The position numbers and the translations under genes were made by a program. A DNA stretch of 64,000 nucleotides from Adlercreutzia mucosicola DSM 19490. Lineage in GTDB: Bacteria; Actinomycetota; Coriobacteriia; Coriobacteriales; Eggerthellaceae. Location of the stretch: NCBI RefSeq assembly GCF_000422625.1, contig NZ_AUGK01000003.1, forward strand, positions 114,374 to 178,373. Reading direction: 5' to 3'. Under the pieces are notes generated by a model, which worked only from the letters and a program-made list of their open reading frames with translations, was not told the DNA's origin and made no database searches. Positions 27,334-34,875 of this stretch are shown here, one piece after another (the stretch's first letter is position 1; each line of letters begins with the position of its first letter).

Positions 27334-27518
27334 TTTGCGGGGTTGCTCGGGATCGCTCGGGGTCGCGGGAGGGGCTCTCGAGAGCCGGTTCGGCCCATTC
27401 TGCGCAATTGCCTGGGCGATAGCGCCGCCAAACTTTACCAACTCGGATATACTTATGCCCATCTGTAGTCCGAGCGTTCGGCCACTTCGCAGGGGAGGGC
27501 GCGAACGGAAGGAGAGTT

Positions 27519-29168
27519 ATGGAAGGATTCGATCTTATAGCCACGGGCCTGTGGTCTATCGTGCCGCCGATTCTGGCGCTGGTACTGGCCCTGATCACGA
27601 AGGAGGTGTACTCGTCGCTGACCGTCGGCGTGTTCGTGGGCATGATCATTTACCAGTTCACGCTGAATGGCGCCGGTGCCGAGCAATTGGTGGCCTCCTT
27701 CACCATGGTGCCCCAGATGATGGCCGAGCAAATTGCCGGCAACGGGGCGCTCTTGCTGTTCCTTGCGCTTTTGGGGGCGCTCACCGTGGTCATCGCCACG
27801 GCCGGCGGTTCCCGGGCCTACGCGGAATGGGTGACTACCCACGTGAAGAACGCCCGGGCCGCCTCCATCCTCACGGCGCTTCTGGGCATCATCATCTTCG
27901 TGGACGACTACTTCAACTGCCTCACCGTGGGCGCCGTCATGCGCCCGGTGACCGACAAGTTCAAGGTCAGCCACGAGAAGCTCGCCTGGATCATCGACTC
28001 CACGGCGGCCCCGGTCTGCATCATCGCGCCGGTGTCCTCGTGGGCCGTGGCCGTGGGCGGCTACATGGGCGAGGACGGCTTCAACACCTTCGTGGCCTCC
28101 ATTCCCTACAACTTCTACGCGCTGCTCACCATCTTCTTCGTGTTCTTCATGCTGTTCATCCAGAAGGACTTCGGTCCCATGGCGGCGGCTCAGGATGTGG
28201 CCAATGATCGCATTCCGTCGGCCGGCTCGGCCCTTGAGGCCGTGTCGCTGGCCCGCATTGCCGACAAGGCCCAGGTCGATCTGGAAGGCGCGCCGAACAT
28301 CCCCACGGTGGTGACCGAGGAAGGCGACGTGGACGATGCGGCTGCCGGCGCCATCGAGGAGTACAAGGGCCTCAACATCTCCGACCGCGGCACCATTTGG
28401 GATCTCATCGTGCCCATTCTCGTGCTCATCGTGTTCTCTATCCTGGGCATGATGTACATGGGCGGTTTCTTCAGCGGCGTCGACTTCGCCACGGCCGTGG
28501 GCGAGAACCCGGTCATGGGCCTGTGCATCGGCGCCTGCGTGGCGCTCGTGTGCGCCGCCATTATGTTCCTGCCCCGCAAGCTCATGAACCTCGGCGGTTT
28601 CGTGGAGGCCATGTCCGAGGGCGTGCGCTCCATGATCGGCGCCATCATGATCCTCGTGCTGGCCTGGTCCCTCGGCGGCTGCTGCCGCTACCTGCTGGGC
28701 ACCGGCGAGTTCGTGTCCGGCTTCCTGAACGGCCTGGGTGTGGGCCTCGACCTGCTGCCGGCTATCATCTTCCTGGTGGCGGCGTTCATCGGGTTCGCCA
28801 TGGGCACCAGCTGGGGCACTATCGCGCTCATCCTGCCCATCATCATCGGCGTGTTCGATGCAAGCGACCCGCTGTTCCTCGTGGCGGTGGGCTCGGCTCT
28901 GGCCGGTGCGGTGTACGGCGATCACATCTCGCCCATCTCGGATACCACCATCCTGTCCTCAGCCGGTGCCAAGTGCAACCACCTGCGCCACGTGGCCACG
29001 CAGATTCCCTACGCCACCTTGGTCATGGTTGTGTGCTTCGTGGGCTACATCATCGCCGGTATCACCAAGACGCCGTGGATCTCCCTGGGTCTGGGCCTTG
29101 TGCTCATCGTGGTGGCTGTGCTCGTGCTCACCAAGATGGAGGCGAAGCGGGCTGCTGCCGAGAAGTAG
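27519..29168 (+). CDS. NhaC-family Na+/H+ antiporter
   Basis: 549 residues, about 11-12 helices, GGAAGGAGAG site before the ATG. Family features: SIVPPILALVLALITKEV at the start, FVDDYFNCLTVG with the conserved acidic pair in a helix, CIIAPVSSWAV, and GTSWGTIALILPI plus GDHISPISDTTILSSAG in the late helices. A hydrophilic loop of about 60 residues (230-300) is acidic. It exchanges Na+ for H+ (or an organic acid in some relatives) across the membrane. Two terminators follow. Confidence 0.9.
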   Translation: MEGFDLIATGLWSIVPPILALVLALITKEVYSSLTVGVFVGMIIYQFTLNGAGAEQLVASFTMVPQMMAEQIAGNGALLLFLALLGALTVVIATAGGSRAYAEWVTTHVKNARAASILTALLGIIIFVDDYFNCLTVGAVMRPVTDKFKVSHEKLAWIIDSTAAPVCIIAPVSSWAVAVGGYMGEDGFNTFVASIPYNFYALLTIFFVFFMLFIQKDFGPMAAAQDVANDRIPSAGSALEAVSLARIADKAQVDLEGAPNIPTVVTEEGDVDDAAAGAIEEYKGLNISDRGTIWDLIVPILVLIVFSILGMMYMGGFFSGVDFATAVGENPVMGLCIGACVALVCAAIMFLPRKLMNLGGFVEAMSEGVRSMIGAIMILVLAWSLGGCCRYLLGTGEFVSGFLNGLGVGLDLLPAIIFLVAAFIGFAMGTSWGTIALILPIIIGVFDASDPLFLVAVGSALAGAVYGDHISPISDTTILSSAGAKCNHLRHVATQIPYATLVMVVCFVGYIIAGITKTPWISLGLGLVLIVVAVLVLTKMEAKRAAAEK

Positions 29169-29201
29169 GCTGCCTGGCGGGTTTCCCGTTTCCGCGAACG
29201 C

Positions 29202-29231
29202 GAAAAGGCTCCCCGTGGGGAGCCTTTTTCG
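29202..29231 (+). terminator. Terminator of the NhaC gene
   Basis: Perfect stem GAAAAGGCTCCCC with GGGGAGCCTTTTTC, 2-nt loop, T-tract in the right arm. Confidence 0.85.
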
Positions 29232-29325
29232 TGGAGTGACGCGGGCTGAGCTGCGGGGGCTGCGGGGGCCGTGGCCGTTGGCGGCCCTGCGGGTGGCCTG
29301 CGCTCCCGACACTGACTCAAATCAT

Positions 29326-29353
29326 GAAAAAGCCCCTGTTCAGGGGCTTTTTT
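29326..29353. terminator. Bidirectional terminator between NhaC and Rrf2 genes
   Basis: AAAAAGCCCCTG and AGGGGCTTTTTT around a 3-4 nt loop; serves the convergent minus-strand Rrf2 gene and backs up the NhaC terminator. Confidence 0.85.
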
Positions 29354-29381
29354 CTGTGGGTGATTACGGAAGCGGCGCGGT

Positions 29382-29867
29382 CTAGGCCGCGGCTGCGGCC
29401 TCGGCGAGCAGGCGTTGGCTCTCGGCGATGAGGCGTCCGGCCAAAAACTCCTTGCCCATCTTCTCGTCGCGTGAACAGTTGAGCAGCATGTCCAGCGTGA
29501 TGCTGTCGAAGTAGGCGTCGTAGCCGTCGAGAACCAAGTCGTAGGCGCGCTTGATGCCCTGGACCATGGGAGCGCCGGCGCGATCCTTGCGCCGTGCACG
29601 TGTGGTGTCCTTGGCATCGTCGTCAAGGGCGTTCACCACCTGCAAAAGCGTGATGTCGGCGGGACTTTTTGCCAGTCGATACCCACCGTGCTTACCGGGT
29701 CGTGCCTCGATGATGCCGGCATTGCGCAAAAGCTGCGCCAGCTGGATCAGATAGTCGCGAGGAATCGACATGTCCTGGGCGATATCTTTCGACGAGCAGG
29801 TTTGCTCCTGCGCGGCCAGGTACAGAACGGCGCGCAGTCCATAATCTGTTGATGCTTTCAGTTGCAC
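29382..29867 (-). CDS. Rrf2-family transcriptional regulator
   Basis: 161 residues from a GTG behind AGGAGG. The N-terminal winged helix is typical (STDYGLRAVLYLA, SIPRDYLIQLAQLLRNAG, RPGKHGGYRLAK). The usual three-cysteine Fe-S loop of IscR/NsrR is missing; only Cys in TCSS and NCSRD are present, so it probably does not hold a cluster in the standard way. The target is unknown. Palindromes 125-170 nt upstream may be its own operators. Confidence 0.9.
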   Translation of the reverse strand: MQLKASTDYGLRAVLYLAAQEQTCSSKDIAQDMSIPRDYLIQLAQLLRNAGIIEARPGKHGGYRLAKSPADITLLQVVNALDDDAKDTTRARRKDRAGAPMVQGIKRAYDLVLDGYDAYFDSITLDMLLNCSRDEKMGKEFLAGRLIAESQRLLAEAAAAA

Positions 29868-29990
29868 TGCAGCCTCCTATCTTGCCGACACCTCCGGGCT
29901 GCAGCGTGCGCCGCATCGACAGCCGCATCCGACGTGCCGTCGGTGCGCGTCACCCGAAGATGTGCCGGAGGCGGTCTGTTTTGCCATCCG

Positions 29991-30036
29991 ACACTTGCAG
30001 TGTAGCCATGGGGAAACCGCTTATACAAGGGTTGTA
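29991..30036. promoter_or_regulatory. Two short palindromes upstream of the Rrf2 gene
   Basis: ACACTTGCAGTGT (29991-30003) and TACAAGGGTTGTA (30024-30036), both perfect 5-bp arms about a 3-nt centre, 20 nt apart. They could be binding sites of the Rrf2 protein; the link is by position only. The rest of the 326-nt gap 29868-30193 shows nothing else. Confidence 0.35.
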
Positions 30037-30193
30037 CCAAACGATGAGCGGGCCGATTCGCATACGTTGCCGTTTCGTGAGAAACGACCGGGCTGGGGCT
30101 TCTCCGCAGGCGGCGCCGCCTCGGTTGCGGCCGGGGGGCTCAAGCCCGCCCGCAACGTGGGCAACGGGGGCGACGCGGTGGGGCGTGACGGGG

Positions 30194-30364
30194 CTAGCGC
30201 TCGCGCGAGCGCTGCGCGCGGCGTGCGCGGCGGTAGATGGCAAACGTCCAGAAGGCGGCCACGGCGATGGTGAGGGCGGCCCAGAGCCAATCAACGGGAC
30301 ACAGATTGAAAGCTGCCAGCACAAGAGAGCCAAGCGTTACCAGGCCGAACACAAGGTCGCCCAT
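30194..30364 (-). CDS. 56-residue two-helix membrane protein (paralogue of the one at 45.1 kb)
   Basis: Reads from the ATG at 30364 to TAG at 30194-30196. Two hydrophobic segments (about 4-20 and 25-43) flank the signature CPVDWLWAA, then FWTFAIYRRAR and a basic tail. It aligns with the 59-residue protein at 45093-45272, which has CAADWVWAA and FWSWLLYRKI at the same places, so both are real members of one small family. No function is known to me. It is divergent from the DUF3791 gene; the ribosome-binding site is weak. Confidence 0.65.
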   Translation of the reverse strand: MGDLVFGLVTLGSLVLAAFNLCPVDWLWAALTIAVAAFWTFAIYRRARRAQRSRER

Positions 30365-30436
30365 TTGGCTCAATCTTCAGGTAAGCAGTTTTCTATATAC
30401 TTGCTTGATGCCCCATTCGGAAAGTGAAGAAGAAGG

Positions 30437-30442
30437 TATAAT
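30437..30442 (+). promoter_or_regulatory. Candidate -10 box of the DUF3791/DUF3990 cassette
   Basis: Perfect TATAAT 52 nt before the first ATG; the sequence at 17 nt upstream (ATTCGG) is a poor -35. Confidence 0.4.
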
Positions 30443-30493
30443 TCTCGTAGATAAAAGGCCCGCTAAAAGCGCCATTCCGAGGAAGGTTTTGTT

Positions 30494-30727
30494 ATGGAGC
30501 GGCGGCAGCAGATTATATATATGCAGGTTCGCCTTGTGCGTAAGGCGGCGGAAGCGTGGGGGGTTCCTATCGATGAGGCGGTTAAGCGTCTTGCAGCATT
30601 TCAGGTACCCCAATATATCGAGGACAACTACGATCTGCTTCACATGGAGGGCGACGAGGCTATTTTTGCGGACATTACCCAGCTGATGGAGCGGAGAGGG
30701 GCGATGGCCGATGCAGCAACTTGTTGA
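30494..30727 (+). CDS. DUF3791 family protein (cassette gene 1)
   Basis: 77 residues, start 6 nt after GAGGAAGG. The ending YIEDNYDLLHMEGDEAIFADI is the DUF3791 hallmark. These small helical proteins regularly stand next to DUF3990 genes. Its 3' end overlaps the next gene by 17 nt, so translation is coupled. A role as antitoxin or accessory is inferred from context only. Confidence 0.75.
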   Translation: MERRQQIIYMQVRLVRKAAEAWGVPIDEAVKRLAAFQVPQYIEDNYDLLHMEGDEAIFADITQLMERRGAMADAATC

Positions 30728-31271
30728 TGGACTCCGCCTTTATCATGGCAGCTATACCCTTGTGGAGTGCCCCGATATTGCCAAGTGCGCAAAGTTTAAG
30801 GACTTTGGCCAAGGCTTCTACCTCACAAGCTCGCTGGAACAGGCACGCAGTTTCGCCTCCCTTTCCCTGAGAAAAGCCAAGGCGAACGGACTGGTGGAAT
30901 CTGGCTATAAGCGGGGATGGGTGTCCAGTTATTTGTATCATGACCAGGGAGAGCCCCTGAGTATTTTGGCATTTGACGAAGCTGATGAACCTTGGCTTCA
31001 CTGTGTTGTCGCCCATAGAAAAGAGGGCGCATTCCCAGAGGTTCTTGCGGAATGCATTGCCTTTGATGTAATTGCTGGAAAAATTGCCAACGATGCCACG
31101 AACGCGACCATTACAACCTATATGGCTGGGGCCTTCGGCCCGCTCGGATCCTCTCAAGCAGATGAGATATGCATCAGCCTGCTTTTGCCGGAACGCCTGA
31201 CGGACCAGTTCTGCTTCCGAAGCGAGAAAGCTCTGGCCCATCTTGCCTACGAGGGGGGCGAGCGCGTATGA
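30711..31271 (+). CDS. DUF3990 protein, putative ADP-ribosyltransferase-fold toxin (cassette gene 2)
   Basis: 186 residues. The N-terminus LYHGSYTLVECPDI followed by FKDFGQGFYLTSSLEQARSFA matches DUF3990; the His-Gly and Gly-Phe-Tyr-Leu-Thr pattern is what ADP-ribosyltransferase folds use to hold NAD+. No toxic activity has been shown for this protein; the reading as toxin comes from fold and gene order. The segment 30.4-31.3 kb is less GC-rich than the chromosome around it, fitting acquisition. It overlaps its neighbours on both sides. Confidence 0.75.
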   Translation: MQQLVDGLRLYHGSYTLVECPDIAKCAKFKDFGQGFYLTSSLEQARSFASLSLRKAKANGLVESGYKRGWVSSYLYHDQGEPLSILAFDEADEPWLHCVVAHRKEGAFPEVLAECIAFDVIAGKIANDATNATITTYMAGAFGPLGSSQADEICISLLLPERLTDQFCFRSEKALAHLAYEGGERV

Positions 31272-31474
31272 CCCCGGCTGCTTCCGCCATTTCCAATGCC
31301 ATAGATTTGACGGCCACGATGGCCATCGATCAAATCTCCCGAGAGAGCGGCGAGCCGCCCACGGTTGTTCTCGTGGATTTTCTTTCGTCGAAAACGGGCG
31401 TTCAGCTTTTCGATGACTCGCTTAAGCTCTGGTGGGACGGACCGAGCGCTGCAGCTCGCGCCTACGAGGGATAA
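31268..31474 (+). CDS. Small protein with LFDDSLKLWWDGPS end (cassette gene 3)
   Basis: 68 residues. Its ATG overlaps the DUF3990 stop (ATGA). The N-terminal part is helical (SNAIDLTATMAIDQIS) and the second half reads VVLVDFLSSKTGVQLFDDSL then KLWWDGPS. I do not recognise a named family. Being the third gene of a tightly overlapping cassette, it may be a second antitoxin subunit. Confidence 0.65.
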   Translation: MTPAASAISNAIDLTATMAIDQISRESGEPPTVVLVDFLSSKTGVQLFDDSLKLWWDGPSAAARAYEG

Positions 31475-31509
31475 GCTTCCTGTCGGGGATCAATGTCGCC
31501 AAGTCCGCG

Positions 31510-32853
31510 CTACGCCAGCCCCAACACCTGCATGACGAGCAGAACCGCAGTCAGGGCCGCCACCACGCCCACGGTGGCCCACAGCAGCACCTTCGACACG
31601 CGGCGCGAACGGTACGCGCCCATGATGCGCTTGTCCGCCGAGATGATGGCCATGAACGCCAGCAGAATGGGCAAAATGACGCCGTTGACGAACTGGGCCG
31701 TCAGCATCATGGCCAAGAGGTTCATATCGGGCAGCAGCACCACGATGGCCGAGAACGCGATCACGAAGGTGAAGATGGACTTGAACGTGGGGGCCTCGCG
31801 CCACTTGAACGACACGCCGGCCTCCCAGCCGAAGGCCTCGCAGATGACAAAGGCCGTGGTCAGCGGCAGCACGCAGGCCGCCAGAAACGATGCGGCGATG
31901 AGGCCCACCGCGAACAGGGCCTCGGCGTAGGGGCCGGCGAAGGGGGCCAGGGCCGCAGCGGCGTCGGCAGCCGAGTCGATGGAGATGCCCGCGGGGAAGA
32001 GCACCGCGCCGGTGGTCACGATGATGAACCAGGCCACGATGCAAGCGGCGATAGTGCCCGAGACGGCATCCACCCGCTGGGAGAACAGGTCTTTGGTGGT
32101 CAGGCCCTTCTCCACCACGTTGCTTTGGGTGAAGAACATCATCCAGGGGGCGATAGTGGTGCCGATCATGGCGATGACGAGCGAGATGAAGCCGACATCG
32201 CCGACGAAGGTGGGCACCACGGTGTCGTGAGCCGCCGCGCCCCAGTCGGGCTGGGCCAGAAACGCCGCTACGATATAGGTGATGAACACGAGCGACAGAG
32301 CCAGAAACACATTCTGCACCCGCTTGTAGGAGCCGCCCACCACAAGCAGCCACACGGCGAGCGCCGCCACGGGCACCGAGATGTACTTCGACACGCCGAA
32401 CATCTCCATGCCGCTCGCGATGCCGGCGAACTCCGAGAAGGTGGTGGCCACGTTGCCCACGAGCAGGGCCAGCATGGCGAAGGCCGCAAGCCGGATGCCG
32501 AAGCGCTCGCGGATGAGGGCCGCGAATCCCTTGCCGGTGACCGCTCCCATGCGCCCGGCCGTGGTCTCCACCACGATGAGCAGCACGCACATGATGGGGA
32601 TGACCCACAGCGTGCCGAAACCGAAGTTGGCGCCGGCCGTGGAGTAGGTGGAGATACCGCCGGCGTCGTTGCCGGCCATGGCCGTGATGATGCCGGGACC
32701 CATGGCGGCCAAGATGAGCAGCAGGCGGCTGGGCGCGCGCTTGGGGCCGGTGCCCGGTTGTTCGCTGGCGGGAATGCCGGTCTCGGCCAGCTCGGAGGCG
32801 GCCTGGGCCATCTCGCGCTCGTTGGCGGTCAGCGAGGTTTTCTTCGCGTTCAT
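31510..32853 (-). CDS. Nramp-related Mg2+ transporter (NRMT clade of SLC11)
   Basis: 447 residues from the ATG at 32853 (GAGGTG 7 nt upstream). Eleven or so helices with the Nramp scaffold: MGPGIITAMAGNDAGG in TM1 and IGTTIAPWMMFFTQS in TM6. Classical Nramp Mn2+/Fe2+ carriers have DPGN and MPH at these places; here they are DAGG (63-66) and APWM (235-238), removing the Asn and the soft Met ligand. That pattern fits the NRMT clade, characterised from Eggerthella lenta as Mg2+ transporters that still exclude Ca2+. The MgtE-like gene in the same operon supports Mg2+. An acidic/polar N-terminal tail of 40 residues precedes TM1. Confidence 0.85.
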   Translation of the reverse strand: MNAKKTSLTANEREMAQAASELAETGIPASEQPGTGPKRAPSRLLLILAAMGPGIITAMAGNDAGGISTYSTAGANFGFGTLWVIPIMCVLLIVVETTAGRMGAVTGKGFAALIRERFGIRLAAFAMLALLVGNVATTFSEFAGIASGMEMFGVSKYISVPVAALAVWLLVVGGSYKRVQNVFLALSLVFITYIVAAFLAQPDWGAAAHDTVVPTFVGDVGFISLVIAMIGTTIAPWMMFFTQSNVVEKGLTTKDLFSQRVDAVSGTIAACIVAWFIIVTTGAVLFPAGISIDSAADAAAALAPFAGPYAEALFAVGLIAASFLAACVLPLTTAFVICEAFGWEAGVSFKWREAPTFKSIFTFVIAFSAIVVLLPDMNLLAMMLTAQFVNGVILPILLAFMAIISADKRIMGAYRSRRVSKVLLWATVGVVAALTAVLLVMQVLGLA

Positions 32854-32871
32854 GAATGGCACCTCGCTCGC

Positions 32872-34239
32872 TTAGTAGTGCAGGCCGCCGAGGTGCAGCG
32901 AGCCGGCCAGCTGCAGCAGAATGAGCGAGTAGAGGAACAGGCCCATCAAGCCCGCCACGGTGATGCCGGCGATGGACAGGGCGCTCATCTTCGTCTTGTC
33001 GCTGGCCACGTCGTCCTCGATGGCGTCCCAGGCGTCGTCGGTGGTGACGATGCCGAGCAGGGTGCCGTGCTCGTCCACCACGGGCATAGCGGGGATGTCG
33101 TACTTGAAGATGTCGGCGGCCACGTCCTCTTCCTCTTCCGAGGGCAGGCAGCTGATGATCTCGTCGAACATGATGTCGCCCATGAGGCGGTCGGCGTTGA
33201 AGAGAACGAGGGTGCGCAGGGAATTCACGCCGAGCAGCTTGCCGTACTCGTCGGTGACGTACACATAGTGCACCGTGGGGTGGTCCTCGGGCAGGGCGCG
33301 CAGCACCTCGATGGTGTCGCCCACGGTATAGGTGCGGGGCACGGCTACGAACTGGGTGGTCATCATGCCGCCAGCGGTGCCGTCCTTGTAGCCGAGCAGG
33401 CGACGAATCTCCGCGGCGTCCTCCACGCCCATGAGGCGCAGCAGCGTCTCGGCCTTCTCGTAGGGCAGGTCGCGCACGATATCGGCGGCATCATCCGGGT
33501 CCATGTTGCCGATGAGCTCGGCGGCCCGCGCGTCGGGCAAGTCGTCGATGAACTCGGCCTGGTACTCGTCTTCCATCTCGGAGATGGCCTCGGTGGCCCT
33601 CGCGTCGTCCAAATGCTCGAACACGCTGGCGCGCTGCTGGGGATCCAGCTGTTCTAAGATGTCGGCCACGTCGGCGGGGTGCAGCTCGTCCAAGCGGCGG
33701 TGGGTCACCGACAGCTGCACTTCCGACAGGTCGCGATCGAGCAGGTCCATGTAGTTCCAGGCGATCAGCTGCTCGTCCACCTTCTTGTGGAACAGCTTCG
33801 CTACGTTCACCACGGCCTTCTCCACCAGGGGGTGCAGCCCGCGCAGGATGCCGCGCACGCCCACCTCGGCGCCGAGCAGGCGCAGCTGGGTGCCCGATTG
33901 GGACAGCTTCAGGTCGTTCACGCGCACGACCTTCATGCCCTGGGTGTCCACGATCTGGCGGTCCATAAGGTCGCGGGCCAGCAGCACCTCGTCGGGCTGC
34001 AGGTAGCTGAAGCGGATGTCGTGGGCGTCTACGGAAAGCACGATGCCGTCGTCGTCGAAGGTGTCGACGTACTTGCGCCACGAGATCATAAAGGGCACGC
34101 GCCCGGGGCCCTGGAAGGCCAGGCTTGTGATGCGCGGAAAGACCTCGCCCGTGGAAATGGCCAGGTCGGAAATGGTGCCGAGGCGCTCGCCGGTCGCGTC
34201 GACGACAGGCTCCCCGATCATTTGGGACAGATAGAGCAT
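32872..34239 (-). CDS. PRC-barrel / MgtE_N / CBS protein with one C-terminal membrane helix
   Basis: 455 residues from the ATG at 34239 (GGAGGAA upstream). Order: PRC-barrel-like repeats (about 1-150; IGEPVVDATGERLGTISDLA), an MgtE N-domain (about 180-290; LHPADVADILEQLDPQQRA and EYQAEFIDDLPDARAAELI), paired CBS domains (about 300-420), then a single hydrophobic helix (about 430-450). This is the cytoplasmic Mg2+-sensing half of an MgtE channel without its five-helix pore. It ends 18 bp before the NRMT gene in one operon. I infer that it senses cytosolic Mg2+ and gates or regulates the transporter. Confidence 0.85.
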   Translation of the reverse strand: MLYLSQMIGEPVVDATGERLGTISDLAISTGEVFPRITSLAFQGPGRVPFMISWRKYVDTFDDDGIVLSVDAHDIRFSYLQPDEVLLARDLMDRQIVDTQGMKVVRVNDLKLSQSGTQLRLLGAEVGVRGILRGLHPLVEKAVVNVAKLFHKKVDEQLIAWNYMDLLDRDLSEVQLSVTHRRLDELHPADVADILEQLDPQQRASVFEHLDDARATEAISEMEDEYQAEFIDDLPDARAAELIGNMDPDDAADIVRDLPYEKAETLLRLMGVEDAAEIRRLLGYKDGTAGGMMTTQFVAVPRTYTVGDTIEVLRALPEDHPTVHYVYVTDEYGKLLGVNSLRTLVLFNADRLMGDIMFDEIISCLPSEEEEDVAADIFKYDIPAMPVVDEHGTLLGIVTTDDAWDAIEDDVASDKTKMSALSIAGITVAGLMGLFLYSLILLQLAGSLHLGGLHY

Positions 34240-34430
34240 AGATGTTCCTCCGTTGGTGAGCGCTGGGGCAGCCATGCGGGCGGGGGCTTTCGATCGCGTC
34301 GCCTGCCACGGGCGTCCAGCGCACAGTAGTCGCTTCTTCCGACTACTGCCACGGGGGAGAAGCCGGAAGGTTACATACTGTGAGGTTTCGATTTTCGAAC
34401 CTTCACGGTGTTCCTTTCTGGTCGGCCTAC

Positions 34431-34453
34431 AAAAAAACCGCTCGAAAGCGGTT
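34431..34453 (-). terminator. Terminator of tRNA-Arg
   Basis: Stem AACCGCT/AGCGGTT, 4-nt loop, followed on the minus strand by seven T. Confidence 0.85.
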
Positions 34454-34465
34454 CAAGATGCAAAG

Positions 34466-34542
34466 TGGTGCGCCGTGAGGGATTCGAACCCCCGACGTAC
34501 TGATTCGTAGTCAGTCCCTCTATCCAGCTGAGGTAACGGCGC
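34466..34542 (-). tRNA. tRNA-Arg (anticodon ACG)
   Basis: Cloverleaf on the minus strand with acceptor GCGCCGT/ACGGCGC, T-loop GGTTCGAATCC and anticodon loop CTACGAA; the anticodon A is the substrate of TadA, whose gene is at 45.5 kb. CCA encoded. Confidence 0.95.
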
Positions 34543-34708
34543 ATTTCAAACAGCTCGATTATTAAACCATCAACTACCAATCCTGTCAACGACATTTTCG
34601 AAATTTTTTGAAAGAGTGCCGGCCGCCCCTCCGCAAGGGCGGTGCTGACTGCAGGGGGGGGGCACCTCTGCGCTACGTTAGCAACGGCGTTCGGCCATAG
34701 ATGCTCAA

Positions 34709-34802
34709 AAATTGCGTTTTCGCGAGTCTTTCCCGTTGCCTGCGATTCCAAAGCTCGCGAAAACGAAAAATCGCGCACGCTGGACTCGCGGAAACGCAAT
34801 TT
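34709..34802. repeat. Inverted-repeat cluster upstream of citrate synthase (three copies)
   Basis: AAATTGCGTTTTCGCGAGTC at 34709-34728; its reverse complement with one change at 34783-34802; and a shorter reverse copy CTCGCGAAAACG at 34754-34765. It lies in the 333-nt gap between tRNA-Arg (minus) and gltA (plus), that is, between divergent units. The left part of the gap has only a G-run at about 34653. Confidence 0.75.
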
Positions 34803-34804
34803 AG

Positions 34805-34833
34805 TGCGTTTTTGGGCAGGGGCACGGTACAAT
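34805..34833 (+). promoter_or_regulatory. Candidate promoter of gltA
   Basis: TGCGTT, 17-nt spacer, TACAAT, ending 42 nt before the ATG. It begins three bases after the right arm of the inverted repeat. Confidence 0.4.
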
Positions 34834-34875
34834 AGCCCGATACGTGCCCAGGCCCGCGTTTGAGAGGATGCGTCC

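Noticed and set aside
31432..33657. 741-codon open frame over the Mg2+ transporter operon
   Set aside because: It is the antisense shadow of the NRMT and MgtE-like genes, with low-complexity Gly/His/Glu composition and no start signals.
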